64,000 bases of DNA from Pelagibius marinus (GTDB taxonomy: Bacteria > Pseudomonadota > Alphaproteobacteria > Kiloniellales > Kiloniellaceae), in contig NZ_JACSDK010000011.1 in assembly GCF_014925385.1 (NCBI RefSeq), forward strand, positions 57,537-121,536, in the 5' to 3' direction. Positions within the stretch are counted from its first letter, which is position 1, and each line of letters opens with the position of its first letter. The position numbers and the translations under genes were made by a program. The notes under the pieces are model-generated. The model saw only the letters and a list, made by a program, of their open reading frames with translations, searched no databases and was not told the DNA's origin. This document shows, piece after piece, positions 60,790-64,000 of this stretch.

Positions 60790-61164
60790 ATGAGCGAGAC
60801 CCAGACCAATACCCCGCAGACCGAGACTCCGGTGATGCGCAATCCCCTGGAAATCACCGATACCGTGGACTGGGGGCCGATCCCGACCATGATCGAAGGC
60901 GAGTCCCGCACCTCCGGCAAGCTGCTCTACAAGGGGCCGAAGGGCTCGCCGGAGTCGGGTATCTGGATCTGCACGCCCGGCTACTGGAACTGCGAGGTGA
61001 CCGAGGACGAATTCTGCCACTTCCTCGCGGGGCGCTGCACCTACACCCACGAGTCCGGGGAGGTCATCGAGATCGAGCCGGACACCGCCGCCTTCTTCCC
61101 CAAGGGCTGGAAAGGCACCTGCCGGGTGCACGAGACCGTGCGCAAAGTCTACATGATCCGCTGA
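60790..61164 (+). CDS. DUF861 cupin, paralogue 3
   Basis: A 124-aa cupin. After a polar N-terminus (MSETQTNTPQTETPVMRNPL) it has GKLLYKGPKGSPESGIWIC, TPGYWNCEVTEDEFCHF, GRCTYTHESGEVIEIEPDT and ETVRKVYMIR. It is more diverged from paralogues 1 and 2 than they are from each other. GGTGAAG precedes the ATG at 60790. It is followed after 10 bp by the aldehyde dehydrogenase gene. Confidence 0.85.
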   Translation: MSETQTNTPQTETPVMRNPLEITDTVDWGPIPTMIEGESRTSGKLLYKGPKGSPESGIWICTPGYWNCEVTEDEFCHFLAGRCTYTHESGEVIEIEPDTAAFFPKGWKGTCRVHETVRKVYMIR

Positions 61165-61174
61165 GGCCGCCACC

Positions 61175-62689
61175 ATGTCCGCTTTCGATCCTGCAATCCC
61201 CTGCCTCTTCGCCGGCCACGAGTTCCGATCTCCACGCGGCGGCGACAGCTTTGCCGTGGTCGACCCGGCCTCCCAGGAGACCGTGGGGCAGGTGGCGCGC
61301 TGTGGCCTTGCCGACGTCGAGGCCGTCGTCGAAGAGGCCAACCACGCGCAGCGGGACTGGAAGCGCCTCGACGCCAAGAGCCGGGCGGCGGCGCTGCATC
61401 GCCTGGCCGAGGCCATCGAACAGGACGACTTTCACGATGTCGCCGTGCTCATGGTGCGCGAGATGGGCAAGCCCTATCCCGAGGCGACGGGCGAGCTGGC
61501 CAACTGCGCCGCCATCTTCCGCTACTACGCGGAGATGGCGCGCGACGAGGCCGGCAAGATCGCCGGCACCACGCAGGCCGGCTCTTTCCAGTACGCCCGC
61601 TACGAGCCTTACGGCGTCAGCGTCCACATCATGCCCTTCAACTTTCCGATCCTCCTGATGTGCTGGACCGTCGCGGCCTCGCTGGCCGCCGGCAACGCCT
61701 GCATTGTCAAGCCGGCCGAAGCGACCTCGCTCTGCACCCTGAAGTTCATGGAGCACTTCCGCCTGCTGGCGCCGGGGCTGGTGTCCTGCCTGCCAGGCGG
61801 CGGCGAGACGGCGCAGGCGCTCATCGCTTCCAGCGGCACCCACGCGGTGGCCTTCACCGGCGGCGTCGCCACCGGCCGCAAGGTCGCCGTCGCCTGTGCC
61901 GAGCGGATGAAGCCCTGCGTCATTGAGGCCGGCGGCAGCGACCCCATGATCGTTTCCGCCGAGGCGCCGCTGGACGTCGCCGTGGCCGGCTCGGTCACCG
62001 CCGCCTTCCACCTCTCCGGCCAGATCTGCACCTCGGCCGAGCGCTTTTACGTTGAGGAAAAAATTCACGATATTTTCATCGAGCGCTTCGCCGCGGCCGC
62101 GCGCGCGCTGCGCATCGGCCCGGGCCTGGAGAAATCGGAGATCGGGCCGCTGGTCAGCCAGGCGGCGCGTGACAAGGTCATGGCCCTCGTCGACGAAACC
62201 CTGGCAGCCGGCGCCACCGCCGTCTGCGGCGGCCGGGTGCCGGCGGACTTCAACACCGGCTGGTTCTACGAGCCCACCATCCTTACCGGCGTGACCCCGG
62301 AGATGCGCATCATGCGCGAGGAGGTCTTCGGGCCCGTGGCCTCGGTCTGCAAGGTCGGCTCTTTCGACGAGGCACTGGAGCTGGCCAATACCTCCGACTT
62401 CGGGCTCGGCGCCTCGGTCTTCACCACCTCCCTGGCCGAGGCGATGAAGGCGGCCGAGACCCTGGAGGCCGGCATGGTCTGGGTCAACAACCCGCTGATC
62501 GACAACGACGCGCTGCCCTTCGGCGGCTGGAAGATGTCGGGCGTCGGGCGCGAACTGGGCCGCCAGGGCCTCGATGCTTTCCGCCAGTCGAAGATGGTGA
62601 TCATCGACGCAGAGCCGGCGGTGCAGGACTGGTGGTACCCCTATCCCGACGATTGGTTCTACAGCGGCGCAGGCCGAAAGTTCTCATAG
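61175..62689 (+). CDS. Aldehyde dehydrogenase with divergent active-site motif
   Basis: A 504-aa ALDH-superfamily protein, last gene of the operon. The cofactor region is FNFPILLMCWTVAASLAAGNACIVKPAEAT (positions about 149-178), GGVATGRKV follows, and the catalytic Cys is in HLSGQICTSAERFYVEE. The Glu motif is EAGGSDPMIV in place of the canonical ELGGKSP: the Glu is kept but the Lys is replaced by Asp-containing sequence. It belongs to the succinate-semialdehyde-like branch with EEVFGPVASV and PFGGWKMSGVGRE. An extra C-terminal tail (WWYPYPDDWFYSGAG) is unusual and rich in aromatic residues. Its substrate may be the aldehyde formed from whatever the transporter imports. Confidence 0.88.
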   Translation: MSAFDPAIPCLFAGHEFRSPRGGDSFAVVDPASQETVGQVARCGLADVEAVVEEANHAQRDWKRLDAKSRAAALHRLAEAIEQDDFHDVAVLMVREMGKPYPEATGELANCAAIFRYYAEMARDEAGKIAGTTQAGSFQYARYEPYGVSVHIMPFNFPILLMCWTVAASLAAGNACIVKPAEATSLCTLKFMEHFRLLAPGLVSCLPGGGETAQALIASSGTHAVAFTGGVATGRKVAVACAERMKPCVIEAGGSDPMIVSAEAPLDVAVAGSVTAAFHLSGQICTSAERFYVEEKIHDIFIERFAAAARALRIGPGLEKSEIGPLVSQAARDKVMALVDETLAAGATAVCGGRVPADFNTGWFYEPTILTGVTPEMRIMREEVFGPVASVCKVGSFDEALELANTSDFGLGASVFTTSLAEAMKAAETLEAGMVWVNNPLIDNDALPFGGWKMSGVGRELGRQGLDAFRQSKMVIIDAEPAVQDWWYPYPDDWFYSGAGRKFS

Positions 62690-63222
62690 CGTCGACTGTT
62701 CGCAAGAATTCGGGCGTCCCGTGGGAGAGGAGAGCAACACGGCGGAGCATCTGAATCATTGGGTTCAGGCATGATTGCCTCCTTCGCTTGAAGTGCGAAA
62801 GATGGCATCGCTTTGGCGGTCGAGCCTCGCGACGTCGGCTTGCAGGTCAATTCAGACATTTTGCGCCTAGGCTCTGGCGACGAGACGTCTCAACCTGACT
62901 CACCTCAGACATTTTGAAACGTACGGATCGGCATCAGCCAGATAGTCGGTCCAGGCAAAGAAGGCATCGAATTGCTGACTGGCGATTAGGTCCCTGCCTC
63001 TTGTCTCGCCTGCCGAAGCCTCGGCTCTCCGAAGTGGCGCGGTGTGCAAGGGGGCTGTCGGGATAATTTACAGGTTCAGCCAACCCCGCAAATCCGGACG
63101 ATCTAACTAGTTAATATGATTATATTATAGAAAATGGAATAATATTTGCTTAGTAATGAAAACAATAAGTGCTGGTCCAATAAGAGTTGAGTTGCATAAG
63201 AAAACAAGCGGATTAATAGAAA
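62690..63222. other. Non-coding gap: integrase remnant and AT-rich tract
   Basis: The 533-bp gap holds the truncated integrase 5' region (62746-62905), a featureless stretch (62906-63100) and a strongly AT-rich tract (about 63100-63222) just upstream of the next gene. The tract has TATATTATAG- and TAATATTTG-like sequences suitable for a promoter and is compositionally foreign to the window. Confidence 0.55.
62746..62905. repeat. Integrase 5' region, copy B (truncated)
   Basis: Same orientation as 40663-40822. It keeps the minus-strand start codon (62770-62772), the ribosome site and about eight codons (MPEPNDSDA versus MTELNDSGA), plus about 130 bp upstream. The rest of the integrase is absent, replaced by the ALDH 3' end and its flank. 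Confidence 0.65.
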
Positions 63223-64000
63223 ATGTGCAATACTAAGATTGCAACGATTGTTTTGGGTGTGACTACTGCTTTGGCGTGTGCTTCGGGTCCATCCTATGCC
63301 CAGACGATTGCCGAAGTGGAGCCAAACGACAGTATCGCGTCGGCGCAGAGCATCACCGGCGGCGGGGTAACGATCAACGGCAGCGGCGACGGCACGTTCG
63401 ATTACTTCAGTTTCGGTATCGGTTCCGTGACCATCGATGGCGCGGCAGTGACGACGAGCGGCAGCTTCGAGACCACCGCGGGCAACTTCGACACCGAGCT
63501 CTTCCTGTATGATTCGGCCGGCAACCTGGTGGCGCAGGATGACGACGGCGGCGCGGGACTGCTGTCGCTGATCACGCAGGACTTCGGTTCCGCGGGCACT
63601 TATGCCATCGGCGTCGGCGAGTTCAACTCCGTCGGCTCCCTCGGCGGCATCACCGGCAACGCCCCGGACGCGGGAGACACCTACACGCTGCAGGTCGATA
63701 TCAGCGGCGATACCATTTCGACGGCATATGACCTGAACCCGGCTCTTGCGGATTCCAGCGCCACGATCGTCGCTGATGGAGCGGGATCGTTCGATTACTT
63801 CGGCTTCGACGTCTTCGTCTCGAACGCCACCATCGACGGCGTGGCGGCGGTGACGAGCGGCAGCTTCGAGACCACCGCGGGCAACTTCGACACCGAGCTG
63901 TTCCTGTACGATTCGGCCGGCAACCTGGTGGCGCAGGACGACGACGGCGGCGCGGGACTGCTGTCGCAGATCACGCAGGACTTCGGGTCTTCCGGCAGCT
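63223..64000 (+). CDS. Secreted repeat protein (PPC/DVUA0089-like), 5' part
   Basis: An open frame that starts at 63223 and runs off the window (259 codons visible). A signal peptide (MCNTKIATIVLGVTTALACA, cleavage near SYAQT) is followed by EVEPNDSIASAQSI, a typical beginning of bacterial pre-peptidase C-terminal (PPC) type domains, and then two repeats of about 133 aa. Each repeat holds GSFETTAGNFDTELFLYDSAGNLVAQDDDGGAGLLS (given here as one unit at about residues 79-114 and 212-247) with near-identical DNA (63457 and 63856, spacing 399 bp). The upstream DNA is strongly AT-rich, unlike the gene. Function unknown, probably cell-surface or extracellular. Confidence 0.75.
   Translation, partial: MCNTKIATIVLGVTTALACASGPSYAQTIAEVEPNDSIASAQSITGGGVTINGSGDGTFDYFSFGIGSVTIDGAAVTTSGSFETTAGNFDTELFLYDSAGNLVAQDDDGGAGLLSLITQDFGSAGTYAIGVGEFNSVGSLGGITGNAPDAGDTYTLQVDISGDTISTAYDLNPALADSSATIVADGAGSFDYFGFDVFVSNATIDGVAAVTSGSFETTAGNFDTELFLYDSAGNLVAQDDDGGAGLLSQITQDFGSSGS

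Overview
The window is high-GC DNA (long coding stretches with G/C-rich third positions) from what is most likely an alphaproteobacterium of the Rhodospirillales type. The evidence is the pcaDCHGB operon with a divergent pcaQ and an ATAACC-N4-GGATAT PcaQ-like box, a Fur-family Zur with an alphaproteobacterial-style Zur box, an AapJ-like binding protein, and intergenic palindromes of the kind common in that group. No rRNA, intact tRNA or CRISPR array was seen. Species and family cannot be assigned from the sequence alone.

Layout. 1-3.8 kb: end of a DUF1194 gene, an L-idonate 5-dehydrogenase, a small secreted molybdopterin-oxidoreductase-like protein, a PPOX flavoprotein and a lipoprotein. 3.8-14 kb: one giant (3394 aa) subtilisin-like protein with about 18 Calx-beta repeats and 4 jelly-roll-like modules. 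14.4-19.5 kb: protocatechuate branch of the beta-ketoadipate pathway (pcaDCHGB) and its regulator pcaQ. 19.6-22.5 kb: an FAD oxidoreductase and an Fe-type alcohol dehydrogenase separated by a GIY-YIG nuclease gene that is bracketed by inverted hairpin repeats. 22.5-25.8 kb: zinc uptake (znuA divergent from znuCB-zur). 26-28.5 kb: a tandem LCCL-domain secreted protein, a small membrane protein and two tandem copies of a unit encoding a 34-aa single-pass membrane peptide. 28.7-33.3 kb: an amino-acid binding protein paired with a membrane class III adenylate cyclase, then an aldehyde dehydrogenase. 33.7-40 kb: a four-gene two-component phosphorelay facing a REC-EAL protein. 40-42.7 kb: an integrase broken exactly at its catalytic tyrosine, two small membrane proteins, a tRNA 3'-end fragment and much non-coding DNA. 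42.7-50 kb: glucan/alpha-glucan hydrolases (GH3, PF10091-type, GH15) and an SbmA/YddA-type ABC exporter. 50-53.5 kb: gene graveyard with remnants of PEP synthase, a short-chain dehydrogenase and a sugar epimerase. 53.7-62.7 kb: a GntR-type regulator with two winged helices and a long operon (potD-B-C-A-like polyamine transporter, UGT-like glycosyltransferase, three paralogous DUF861 cupins, aldehyde dehydrogenase). 62.7-64 kb: a second, truncated copy of the integrase 5' region, an AT-rich tract and the start of a repeat-containing secreted protein that runs off the window.

How it fits together. The pca block converts protocatechuate to 3-oxoadipate; the last two steps (CoA transfer and thiolysis) are not in the window. 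znuABC/zur is a self-contained zinc homeostasis unit. The region 40.7-62.9 kb is bracketed by same-direction copies of one integrase upstream region and contains a tRNA scrap and pseudogenes, so it looks like accessory DNA that has been assembled and partly eroded. The loci most worth following up are the duplicated micropeptide units (27.4-28.5 kb), the transporter/glycosyltransferase/triple-cupin operon (54.8-62.7 kb), the hairpin-bracketed GIY-YIG gene (21 kb) and the binding-protein/cyclase pair (28.7-31.7 kb).
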